DNA from: Desulfobacteraceae bacterium
GTDB lineage: Bacteria; Desulfobacterota; Desulfobacteria; Desulfobacterales; Desulfosarcinaceae
Assembly: GCA_027025615.1 (NCBI GenBank)
Contig: JALVQM010000153.1
Location: 1-16,619, forward strand
Reading direction: 5' to 3'
Length of the DNA: 16,619 nt
Shown: positions 1 through 6,691 of the stretch, one piece after another
Layout: every line of letters begins with the position of its first letter
Numbering within the stretch: position 1 is the stretch's first letter
Made by a program: the position numbers and the translations under genes
The notes under the pieces: generated by a model
Told to the model about the DNA's origin: nothing
What the model saw: only the letters and a program-made list of their open reading frames with translations
Databases searched by the model: none

Positions 1-1394
1 TCTTCGATCACCTGGGTGATTAGACTGATTTCCTTGGATGTTTCGATGGCTTTGGACTGCATCCAGTGCAGCTTTTCATCAGCCTTGTTGGTAGCCTGGG
101 CAGTTTGTTTGGCAAGATCTTTGATTTCCTGGGCGACAACCGCAAAACCTTTGCCGGCCTCTCCGGCCCTGGCTGCCTCGATGGTGGCATTCAGTGCCAG
201 CAGGTTTACCTGTTCGGAGATTTCACGGATGGCATCGGTGACCACGTCGATATCGGTGGCCGCTTTGCCCAGCTCTTCGATTATAACCGAAATCTGGTTG
301 ACTTCGCTGACCGCCTTGTCGATGATTTTCCTGGCTGCAGTAGAGTTGTTGGCGATTTCCTCGACGGTGGTGCTCAACTGGCCGGCGCTGTCGGCCACCA
401 CGCTGATGTTGGTTGAGGTCTGCTCCATGGCAGCAGCGACGTTGTTCATGTTGGCGTTCATTTGTTCGGCTGCAGCGGCTACCGAGTTGGACATTTCCGC
501 GGTGCCGGTGACACCTGCGGTGAGTCGTTCCGAAATACCGGCCAGGTCTTTGGCTGAACCTGCCAAGCGCTGGCCTCCATCGAGCATTTGACGGAAGGTT
601 TTACGTAAATCCGAGGTGACCTGGTTGATGCGCCGGCCGATATGGGCGATCTCATCCTGGCCCGTGGTGTTTACGGTGACGGTAAAATCGCCCTGGCGAA
701 GCTTCTGGGCCGTATCCAGTATGTTCTGAACCGGGCGGTTTACCAGAAAAACGAAAAGCAGGTAGATGGTTCCCACCAGAACCATCAGGCTGACCAGCCC
801 GAGGATTATGGCGTGGTTGCGGCTTGAAGTAACCGCTGCTCTGGCCGCCTGGGTTGATGTGGCCACTGAAATACCCCCCAGAACCGAGCGGTTTGAACCG
901 TGGCAGTGAAAACAGCGCTGCTGGTTGGCAATGGGGATATTAACAACTGAGAAGGACCGGTCTCCAAGCACAGCGGGCCAGTTAAGTGTCTGGCTGTGTC
1001 CGCTTTTCAGCATGGCTGCCAAGGCCCGGCTTGCATCGCCCCGGCCAAGTTGGTTTTTTATCTGTTTGCCGATGGTGGTTTCATCAGTACTGAAAGCAAT
1101 GTTGCCGTTGAAATCGTAGACGAAAATTTTGACATCATCAAGCTGGCTGCCAAGCTGTTTAAACTGAGTTCTGACGCTGGTATTGTCACCTGTTGCCAGG
1201 GCGTTAAAAATTGCTCCCTGAATGGTGTCGGCCAGAACCATATTCTGGTGTTGTATTTGTTTATTTATGATTTTGCGCTGGTCCTGTAAGTGCATGCCGA
1301 TCATCAGTCCGACGACCAGAACAACCATGCTGGAAACCGGGACCATGACTCTTACCCAAAGCTTTTGTTTCAACAAATAATTTGAAATCTGCAT
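1..1394 (-). CDS. Heme c-binding methyl-accepting chemotaxis protein (3' end outside window)
   Basis: This is a membrane chemoreceptor that would pass a periplasmic signal to the CheA/CheW array. The first 464 codons are visible and the C-terminus lies beyond the left edge. Transmembrane segments are at about residues 15-36 and 193-218, with a sensor domain of about 155 residues between them. A HAMP linker follows (about 219-270), then a long helical signalling domain. The highly conserved hairpin tip is clear at about 393-430 (EQVNLLALNATIEAARAGE, then GKGFAVVAQEI). The sensor domain holds one CXXCH site, C161-F-H-C164-H165, the covalent heme c attachment motif. Known relatives in kind are Desulfovibrio DcrA and the Geobacter GSU0582 and GSU0935 receptors, whose periplasmic domains carry heme c. 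The start at 1394 has an AAAGGAA ribosome site. It lies 33 bases after the tetraheme cytochrome gene, so the two are probably cotranscribed. A redox or gas ligand is inferred. Confidence 0.95.
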   Translation of the reverse strand, partial: MQISNYLLKQKLWVRVMVPVSSMVVLVVGLMIGMHLQDQRKIINKQIQHQNMVLADTIQGAIFNALATGDNTSVRTQFKQLGSQLDDVKIFVYDFNGNIAFSTDETTIGKQIKNQLGRGDASRALAAMLKSGHSQTLNWPAVLGDRSFSVVNIPIANQQRCFHCHGSNRSVLGGISVATSTQAARAAVTSSRNHAIILGLVSLMVLVGTIYLLFVFLVNRPVQNILDTAQKLRQGDFTVTVNTTGQDEIAHIGRRINQVTSDLRKTFRQMLDGGQRLAGSAKDLAGISERLTAGVTGTAEMSNSVAAAAEQMNANMNNVAAAMEQTSTNISVVADSAGQLSTTVEEIANNSTAARKIIDKAVSEVNQISVIIEELGKAATDIDVVTDAIREISEQVNLLALNATIEAARAGEAGKGFAVVAQEIKDLAKQTAQATNKADEKLHWMQSKAIETSKEISLITQVIE

Positions 1395-1427
1395 TTACCG
1401 CTCAGTTCCTTTCGCTGTCTATATCTT

Positions 1428-1901
1428 TCAATGAGCCCCGCCGTAAAGCATGGGCTTGAAGTTGAATTCCGCCACCTTTCGCTTGTCGTGGCAGGTTTTG
1501 CATTTTTCCATGGATACCTGTTCAAGATCTTCCGGATCTTCTGATTCAATGTGGGCACTGCCCGGGCCATGGCAGACTTCGCAACCGTTATTTTGCAGGT
1601 GGGGTGTTTCCTGGGGGGAAACGAATCCGCCCGTTTTGCCATAACCGGTTGTATGACAACTATAGCAGTTGGCAATTTCGGCCCTGGTCAACTTGTCGGC
1701 CATTTTTTTTACTGCAGAAAAAGAACGGGCCTTTTTAGCGTAACGGATAAAGTTGGCGAATTCGGTCTCGTGACATTGGGCGCAGGCTTCTGAACCAACG
1801 TAGGTCCGGACCGGTTGCCGGGCCGCAATCGGCCTGTCTGAAACCAGACCCGCAACCAGCAGGGCGGCAGTAAAGATTGCAGCACGGATTTCAACTCGCA
1901 T
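1428..1901 (-). CDS. Exported tetraheme c-type cytochrome (cytochrome c554-like)
   Basis: The product is a 157-residue periplasmic electron carrier. An N-terminal hydrophobic stretch (about residues 7-20) is a signal peptide or membrane anchor. Four CXXCH heme sites follow: C40-AQ-CH, C79-YS-CH, C107-EV-CH and C134-KT-CH. The run YVGSEACAQCH and the context CEVCHGPGSAH are typical of the cytochrome c554 / multiheme family. The reading frame stays open upstream to an ATG at 1982. I chose 1901 because a strong AGGAGAG site lies 8 bases ahead of it, the signal peptide begins there, and the longer start would fall inside the predicted promoter. The gene immediately precedes the heme chemoreceptor on the same strand. 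The electron donor and acceptor cannot be read from the sequence; service to the chemoreceptor or to general periplasmic electron flow is inference. Confidence 0.93.
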   Translation of the reverse strand: MRVEIRAAIFTAALLVAGLVSDRPIAARQPVRTYVGSEACAQCHETEFANFIRYAKKARSFSAVKKMADKLTRAEIANCYSCHTTGYGKTGGFVSPQETPHLQNNGCEVCHGPGSAHIESEDPEDLEQVSMEKCKTCHDKRKVAEFNFKPMLYGGAH

Positions 1902-1960
1902 TTTTCTTTTCTCTCCTCTGGTTTGGATTTTAGTCGGAACGGGATTTGGCCTATTATGTG

Positions 1961-1987
1961 TTATCGGAAAAAAAGCATACATCTTTA
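1961..1987 (-). promoter_or_regulatory. Predicted sigma-28 (FliA) promoter for the cytochrome-chemoreceptor operon
   Basis: Read on the minus strand, TAAAGATG (1987-1980) is followed by exactly 11 bases and then TCCGATAA (1968-1961). The enterobacterial FliA consensus is TAAAGTTT, 11 bases, GCCGATAA, so 6 of 8 and 7 of 8 positions match with perfect spacing. Transcription would begin near 1953-1955, leaving a leader of about 50 bases before the cytochrome ATG at 1901. Sigma-28 classically drives late flagellar and chemotaxis genes, which fits the chemoreceptor. No experimental support is available here. Confidence 0.7.
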
Positions 1988-2023
1988 GAGTTAAATGGCT
2001 GGAGCGCGCCCCGGTTGGTTTTT

Positions 2024-2042
2024 AAAAGCACTGCTCAGCGCT
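2024..2042 (-). terminator. Weak intrinsic terminator after livF
   Basis: On the minus strand AGCGCT (2042-2037), loop GAGC, then AGTGCT (2032-2027) form a 6-bp stem with one G-U pair. The stem runs directly into TTTT, its last T being counted. It begins 37 bases after the livF stop and lies before the cytochrome promoter, so it would separate the two units. The stem is short and the T tract is soon followed by A residues, so efficiency is doubtful. Confidence 0.4.
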
Positions 2043-2078
2043 CATTGGATGGGCGGTAAAGACAGGATCAGAAGTTTT

Positions 2079-2774
2079 TCAAACACACAGGTACTTATCC
2101 AGTATGGCGGGATTCGAACGGAGTTCAGAGCTTGTTCCCTGGTAACGGATGCTGCCGTTTTCGATAATGTAACATCGGTCGGAAAGTCGCAGGGCCACTT
2201 CCAGGTTCTGTTCGGCCAAAAGAACAGTAAGGCCTGTGTCGCGCAGGCCGGCAATCTGTTTTTCCAGTTCGGCAACGATAATGGGAGCCAAACCTTCGGT
2301 GGGTTCGTCCAGCAACAAAAAATCCGGGTTGGTCATCAAGGCCCGGGCTATGGTGAGCATTTGCTGTTCACCGCCGCTTAAGAAGCCTGCCCGGCGGCCG
2401 GCGATTTTTTCCAGGGCCGGGAAAACCTGGTAAACCCGTTCCATGGTCCAGGTGCCGTCTTTTGTTTTCCTAAAGGCTATTTCGAGGTTTTCGGCCACTG
2501 TCAGATCGGCAAATACCCTCCGGTCGTCGGGCACGTACCCCATTCCCATCTGCACCATGCGGAAGGGCTTTGCAGCGGTGCAGGTTGTTTTTTTGAAAAC
2601 GATTTGTCCCCTGGCAGGTGGTGTCAGGCCGATAATGCTGCGCATCGTGGTCGATTTTCCGGCACCGTTACGTCCCAACAGGCAGACTACCTCGCCGGCC
2701 TTTACTTCCAGGGAAACCCCGAACAGGACGTGGCTCAAACCGTAATAAGTGTGGATATCATTTACCTGGAGCAT
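2079..2774 (-). CDS. livF: Branched-chain amino acid-type ABC transporter, ATP-binding protein LivF
   Basis: One of the two cytoplasmic ATPases of a hydrophobic amino acid uptake (HAAT) family importer; it powers transport by the LivH/LivM permease pair. The 231 residues match the usual LivF length. Walker A is GRNGAGKST (34-42), the ABC signature LSGGEQQ (132-138), and Walker B FLLLDE (152-157). The switch position reads LLAEQN (185-190), with Gln where most ABC proteins have His; this is normal for LivF. The phrase DEPTEGLAP is also typical. The start at 2774 has a GGAGG site 9 bases upstream and overlaps the end of livG by 13 bases, implying coupled translation. It is the last gene of the operon. 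The transported substrate cannot be fixed from the ATPase. Confidence 0.95.
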   Translation of the reverse strand: MLQVNDIHTYYGLSHVLFGVSLEVKAGEVVCLLGRNGAGKSTTMRSIIGLTPPARGQIVFKKTTCTAAKPFRMVQMGMGYVPDDRRVFADLTVAENLEIAFRKTKDGTWTMERVYQVFPALEKIAGRRAGFLSGGEQQMLTIARALMTNPDFLLLDEPTEGLAPIIVAELEKQIAGLRDTGLTVLLAEQNLEVALRLSDRCYIIENGSIRYQGTSSELRSNPAILDKYLCV

Positions 2775-3511
2775 ACTTCGGCCCCTCCAAGGTAAGCTTC
2801 GCGGACTTGAGGGTCCAGGCGTACTTTTTCAGGTGTGTCCTGGATGATAGTGTGGCCCTGTTGCATGACCATGATTCGGTCGGCAATGGCAAAGACCATT
2901 TCCATGTCATGTTCACAGAAAAGCAGGGTCAGGCCCAGCTGCCTGGAAAGATTTTTCATCAGTTCAAGGGCAGTGGCGGTCTCTTCCGGGGACATGCCGG
3001 CTGTCGGCTCATCCAAAATTAGAAGTTCAGGCCGGCTGCCCAGAGCAATGGCGATTTCCAGGACCTTGCGATCACCATGGGAAAGAGTTCCACAGATATT
3101 GTCAGCCTTGTCTTCAAGGCCGACGCTGGCAAGGATCTCTTTGGTTTTTTCCATACAAAACCCGGAGGCCGATTGGAACATGTTCCATGTTTGTCTGCAC
3201 TGGGCCAGGACCGAGATCTGGACATTTTCAAATACAGATAGGCGATCGAAGACGTTTACTACCTGGTAGGAACGGCCAATACCCCTGCGGCAAACCCTGT
3301 GGGGCGGTAGTCCGGCAATGTCCTCGCCTTTGAAAACGATCCTTCCCGAATCAGGCTTGAGTTGGCCGGTGATCAGGTGAAAAAGGGTGGTTTTCCCGGC
3401 TCCGTTGGGACCTATTACCGCTACGACTTCTCCGGGGGCAACTTGCAGATTGGCTCCATCAACGGCCTTGAAACCGTCGAAGGACTTGCCCAGGTCAATT
3501 ACCTGCAGCAT
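2762..3511 (-). CDS. livG: Branched-chain amino acid-type ABC transporter, ATP-binding protein LivG
   Basis: The second cytoplasmic ATPase of the HAAT importer, 249 residues as expected. Walker A is GPNGAGKTT (34-42). The signature is the LivG variant LSHGDRK (143-149) and Walker B is LLILDE (163-168), with the DEPTAGMSPEE run typical of LivG. The switch histidine is H201 in FCEHDM. The start at 3511 has a good AAGGAG site 7 bases upstream. The gene overlaps livM by 17 bases and livF by 13, so stoichiometric coupled translation is likely. LivG and LivF normally form a heterodimer under the LivHM membrane pair. I see no missing catalytic residue. Confidence 0.95.
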   Translation of the reverse strand: MLQVIDLGKSFDGFKAVDGANLQVAPGEVVAVIGPNGAGKTTLFHLITGQLKPDSGRIVFKGEDIAGLPPHRVCRRGIGRSYQVVNVFDRLSVFENVQISVLAQCRQTWNMFQSASGFCMEKTKEILASVGLEDKADNICGTLSHGDRKVLEIAIALGSRPELLILDEPTAGMSPEETATALELMKNLSRQLGLTLLFCEHDMEMVFAIADRIMVMQQGHTIIQDTPEKVRLDPQVREAYLGGAEVCSR

Positions 3512-4436
3512 CTGTATCTCCTTTTAGCCTGCCGCGCTGGGCAATGCCCAAAACTCCCTCAGGCATGAAAAAGATCAACAGAATCAGCACCAGGCCAAGC
3601 ACCAGTGTCCAGTACTCGGTATAGATTCCCACTACGGTGCGCAAAATAACGATGATGGCCGCTCCCAGCAAGGGACCGAAAAAGGCAAACCATCCTCCCA
3701 GCAGGCACATAATCAGGATTTCCAGTGACAAAGTCCAGAACATCATGTCGGGGAAAACAGAACCTTCCACTGTTACAAAAAGACAGCCGGCCACACCGGC
3801 GAAAAAAGCGGCCAGTACCTGGCCCGCCAGTTGATGTGCGGTAACGTCGATTCCCACGGCCCGGCAACGTTCGGGATTGTCACGGATTCCCAGGAAAATG
3901 CGGCCGAAAGGCGAATTTACTATGCGGTACATTAAAAAAAGGCTGGCGGCGGTTACCAGGACCACGAATAGATACGCACCCAAGGAACTTCCAATCAGCT
4001 CCGGTACCGGGATACCGTGGATGCCGTCGTCTCCACCTGTAAAAGAATACCAGCGGTACACAATGGCCCAGACCAGGGAGCCAAGGGATATCTGGAGCAT
4101 TCCAAAGTAGAGGGCTGACAGGCGCACGGTCAACAGCCCCATCACCAGTCCCAGAATTGCTGCTGCCAGTGGGGCTGCCAGATAACCGGTCCAGGTCGGC
4201 CATCCGGTTTTGGTCAGTACCAAAGCCAGGCAGTAAGCCCCTACACCATAGAAAACCGCGTGATGGAACTGGTACATTCCACCGAAACCCAGGACAAGAT
4301 TAAGGCTTGTGGCCAACAGACCGGTAGTCAGGATCAATGAAAGCAAGTAGAGGTAATAACGGGGCAATACCGGGGCCAGCAGCAAAAAGACTGCAAGGGT
4401 CGCCAATGCCAGGGCTGTCTTTTTTCCAGGCGTCAT
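3495..4436 (-). CDS. livM: Branched-chain amino acid-type ABC transporter, permease LivM
   Basis: An inner-membrane permease subunit of 313 residues with about eight to ten hydrophobic segments. Family hallmarks are the early SLNLVLGFGGMYQFHHAVFYG region (starting near residue 44) and the cytoplasmic coupling stretch SPFGRIFLGIRDNPERCRAVG (about 175-195), which contacts an ATPase. The usual SLGHAAF core of LivM-type permeases reads QFHHAVF here, a mild departure in a segment near the pore. Downstream, LEILIMCLLGGWFAFFGPLLGA matches the family's second conserved membrane region. The start at 4436 follows an AGGGAAG site. The gene lies 17 bases after livH and overlaps livG. It should pair with LivH to form the channel. 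Confidence 0.93.
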   Translation of the reverse strand: MTPGKKTALALATLAVFLLLAPVLPRYYLYLLSLILTTGLLATSLNLVLGFGGMYQFHHAVFYGVGAYCLALVLTKTGWPTWTGYLAAPLAAAILGLVMGLLTVRLSALYFGMLQISLGSLVWAIVYRWYSFTGGDDGIHGIPVPELIGSSLGAYLFVVLVTAASLFLMYRIVNSPFGRIFLGIRDNPERCRAVGIDVTAHQLAGQVLAAFFAGVAGCLFVTVEGSVFPDMMFWTLSLEILIMCLLGGWFAFFGPLLGAAIIVILRTVVGIYTEYWTLVLGLVLILLIFFMPEGVLGIAQRGRLKGDTDAAGN

Positions 4437-4453
4437 CTTCTGCGTGCTTCCCT

Positions 4454-5347
4454 TTACCAGATTGCCTTGAGCAGGCCCCTGGGGCGTGCCAGCAGCACGA
4501 TTACCACCGCAAGATATGGAAAAACGATGGCGAACTGCGGCCAGATAAGGATCCCGATGGCATCGGTAAGACCAAAGATAGCTGCTCCAAGCAATGCTCC
4601 CCAGATATTACCAAGGCCGCCGATGATCACGATCAGAAATGCTTCAATTATTATAGTGTGGTCCATCCCCTGGGTGATATTCTGGGTCGGTGCCACCAGG
4701 GCTCCGCCCAGTCCGGCCAGGTAACATCCGATGACAAAAACGGCTGCAAATACCCTGCTGACATCAATCCCGATGGCATCCACCATTTCACGATCAACGG
4801 CGGCGGCCCTGGCAATTTTGCCGATCCTGGTCTTGTTGGTAAGCAGCCAGAGACCCAGGGCCACCAGCGGACCCATCAGGAGCAGGAAAAGGCTGTACCT
4901 CGGAAAAGGCAGGCCGGCCAAGTTGAACGACCCCTGTAGCAGCTCAGGGGCGCTCAGGCTACGGTAGTCAGATCCCCAGATTATTTTCACCAGATCTCCG
5001 AAAACCAGGGTGAAGGCAAAGGTGAAAAGCAGCAGCATCAGGTGCTCACGGTCGTACAGACGGCAGAGCAATCCCCTTTCAAGGGCCAGACTGACGGCAG
5101 CTACAACCAGGGGAGCTACCACTAAAGCCGCCAAAAAGCCTGCAGTGCTTTGGCCTAGCAGGGTGGCCACCGAGTAAGTTACAAATGCGCCGATCATGTA
5201 CAGCGAACCATGGGCAACGTTGGGGATGCGCAGCACCCCCAACACCAGGCTCAGGCCGGATGATACAATGAATAGGATCGTGGTGCGGCTCAGGCCTACC
5301 AGCATCTGCTGTAATAAAGCCGCCAGGGTCAGGCCGCCGGAGTTCAT
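4454..5347 (-). CDS. livH: Branched-chain amino acid-type ABC transporter, permease LivH
   Basis: An inner-membrane permease of 297 residues, the partner of LivM. The N-terminal hallmark GLSLVLGVLRIPNVAHGSLY (31-50), the cytoplasmic coupling region TRIGKIARAAAVDREMVDAI (about 173-192) and the membrane run AFLIVIIGGLGNIWGALLGA (about 236-255) all match the LivH family. Its ATG shares one base with the livK stop codon (TAATG, 5349-5345). That points to translational coupling and confirms the start. Gene order is binding protein, LivH, LivM, LivG, LivF, the usual liv order. Substrate specificity depends on the binding protein and is not shown by this gene. Confidence 0.93.
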   Translation of the reverse strand: MNSGGLTLAALLQQMLVGLSRTTILFIVSSGLSLVLGVLRIPNVAHGSLYMIGAFVTYSVATLLGQSTAGFLAALVVAPLVVAAVSLALERGLLCRLYDREHLMLLLFTFAFTLVFGDLVKIIWGSDYRSLSAPELLQGSFNLAGLPFPRYSLFLLLMGPLVALGLWLLTNKTRIGKIARAAAVDREMVDAIGIDVSRVFAAVFVIGCYLAGLGGALVAPTQNITQGMDHTIIIEAFLIVIIGGLGNIWGALLGAAIFGLTDAIGILIWPQFAIVFPYLAVVIVLLARPRGLLKAIW

Positions 5348-6561
5348 TATTTTTTGCGTGCCTTGGCTATTTCATTACAACCGGGCATTACGTCCTTGCC
5401 GGCAATGGTGACAATATCGTCGGCGATCAGAAAAGGATAGCCGGCAGCCTTCTTGGTGGTTCCCATGAACATGGGCAGCATGGCCTGGTGATCGCAGGCC
5501 CTCATGGTGACTTTACCCACAGGGCTGTCAACCGTCATGCCTTCCAGGGCCTTGATGAAAGCCTTGGCTTTGACTTTGCCGGCTTTGGCGTAAGCGCCGG
5601 CGATGAAGCGGGCTGCCAGCAGACCGTAAACCGCTCCAACGGCCGGTTTGCGCTTGTAGATGGTTTCAAAGCGTTTCACAAAGGCCTTGTTTTCGGCACT
5701 TTCGGGATAGTAGAAAAAGTAATTCGAAGTCCCGATTACTCCCTCAGGGGCGTTCAGTCCCAGGGGCTTGAGGGTGGAAAGTTCCGTGCCTGTATGCATA
5801 TAAAACGGAACCCGCTTGGTAAAACCGGTGGCCTTGGCGGCTTTGAGGAAGGGGACACAATCGCGTCCGCCGGTGGCCACGATGACCGCATCGGGCTTTG
5901 CTGATAAAATAGCCGTAATATAAGGGGTGAAATCCGGTTCTCCCACTTTCCACCAGGACTGGCCCAAGAGGGTGACTTCCGGTTTGATCTGCTTCAGGTT
6001 GTTCCAGACCCCGTCGGCGATGGCATGACCGTACTCGTAGTCGTCTCCTGCTATCCAGTACTTGAGGTAAGGCTTCTTAGCCAGCCCCACAGCGCCGGCC
6101 TTACCTGCCAGGGCCGTGTTCTCGGTCACTGAAAATACATAATCATGGCCCTTGGCGCCGGTTATTTTGGCGCTTTTGGCAAAGGTTACCAGGAACGGTA
6201 CTTTTTCCTTGCGGCACATGTCAGAGATTGCCAGGGCCAGTGCGCTGTTGATGGTTCCCATCATGATGTCCACGTTTTTGCGGTAGATCAGTTCTTTGGC
6301 CGCGGCAAGACCGATATCGACCTTGAATTTACTGTCCCGGGTGACGAATTCGATCTTGCGGCCCAGAACACCACCGGCGGCATTGATCTGGTCGATTTCC
6401 ATCTTGAATGCATCGCGGACATCGTTGGTGTAGGTGCTGGGCGGCCCGCTGTAGCAATCGACGATACCTACAGTGATGGTTTTGGCCACAACCGGCGTGG
6501 CCGTAAAAGCAATCAGCAGAATTGGCAAGACCAGGAAAAAGGAAACAGACGAGCGTTGCAT
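5347..6561 (-). CDS. livK: Periplasmic substrate-binding protein of the liv-type ABC transporter (LivK/LivJ family)
   Basis: A type I periplasmic binding protein of 404 residues that captures ligand and delivers it to LivHM. The signal peptide covers residues 1-26 (hydrophobic core SFFLVLPILLIAF, cleavage likely after VVA). No lipobox is seen, so it is probably soluble. The mature protein begins KTITVGIVDCYSGPPS. It shows family features such as INAAGGVLGRKIEFVTRD and PDAVIVATGGRDCVPFLKAA. The frame is open for 21 more codons upstream. I prefer 6561 because GGGAGGT lies 6 bases before it and the signal peptide starts there. The family also carries amides, urea and aromatic acids, so branched-chain amino acids are only the default guess; the ligand pocket cannot be assigned by eye. 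It is the first gene of the liv operon and lies downstream of fumarase. Confidence 0.92.
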   Translation of the reverse strand: MQRSSVSFFLVLPILLIAFTATPVVAKTITVGIVDCYSGPPSTYTNDVRDAFKMEIDQINAAGGVLGRKIEFVTRDSKFKVDIGLAAAKELIYRKNVDIMMGTINSALALAISDMCRKEKVPFLVTFAKSAKITGAKGHDYVFSVTENTALAGKAGAVGLAKKPYLKYWIAGDDYEYGHAIADGVWNNLKQIKPEVTLLGQSWWKVGEPDFTPYITAILSAKPDAVIVATGGRDCVPFLKAAKATGFTKRVPFYMHTGTELSTLKPLGLNAPEGVIGTSNYFFYYPESAENKAFVKRFETIYKRKPAVGAVYGLLAARFIAGAYAKAGKVKAKAFIKALEGMTVDSPVGKVTMRACDHQAMLPMFMGTTKKAAGYPFLIADDIVTIAGKDVMPGCNEIAKARKK

Positions 6562-6596
6562 GGCAAACCTCCCTGTTTTAGGTGGGAAGAGCGAAT

Positions 6597-6624
6597 TTGG
6601 ATCCTGCCACCGGGCAGGATCCAA
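6597..6624 (-). promoter_or_regulatory. Perfect 12-bp hairpin in the livK leader
   Basis: TTGGATCCTGCC (6597-6608) and GGCAGGATCCAA (6613-6624) are exact reverse complements around a 4-base loop. The structure sits between the fumarase stop (6692) and the livK start (6561), 36 bases before the livK ATG. On the minus strand it is followed by AAATTCGC rather than a T run, so it is not a standard intrinsic terminator. It may be a leader or processing hairpin, a protein-binding palindrome, or a Rho-assisted fumarase 3' end. Confidence 0.6.
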
Positions 6625-6642
6625 GCTGTTCTTGTAAAACTG

Positions 6643-6670
6643 ACTAACAATTGTAACTGTAGCCTGTCAA
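6643..6670 (-). promoter_or_regulatory. Possible sigma-70 promoter for the liv operon
   Basis: On the minus strand a perfect -35 hexamer TTGACA (6670-6665) is followed after 16 bases by GTTAGT (6648-6643), a poor -10 matching 3 of 6 positions. It lies 22 bases after the fumarase stop and upstream of the leader hairpin, so the hairpin would be in the transcript. The weak -10 means activation by another factor, or no promoter at all, is possible. Confidence 0.3.
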
Positions 6671-6691
6671 CTCTATTTGGATTGTCGGCAG

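Noticed and set aside
1902..1982. 27-codon N-terminal extension of the cytochrome
   Set aside because: It would start inside the predicted sigma-28 promoter and bury the signal peptide; the ATG at 1901 has a strong ribosome site.
2109..2119. tRNA T-loop-like GGATTCGAAC
   Set aside because: It lies inside livF, encoding the C-terminal SNPAILDKYL region, and no acceptor or anticodon arms can be found around it.
6562..6624. 21-codon N-terminal extension of LivK reading through the hairpin
   Set aside because: The signal peptide and a GGGAGGT ribosome site both point to 6561; the extension would hide the signal peptide.
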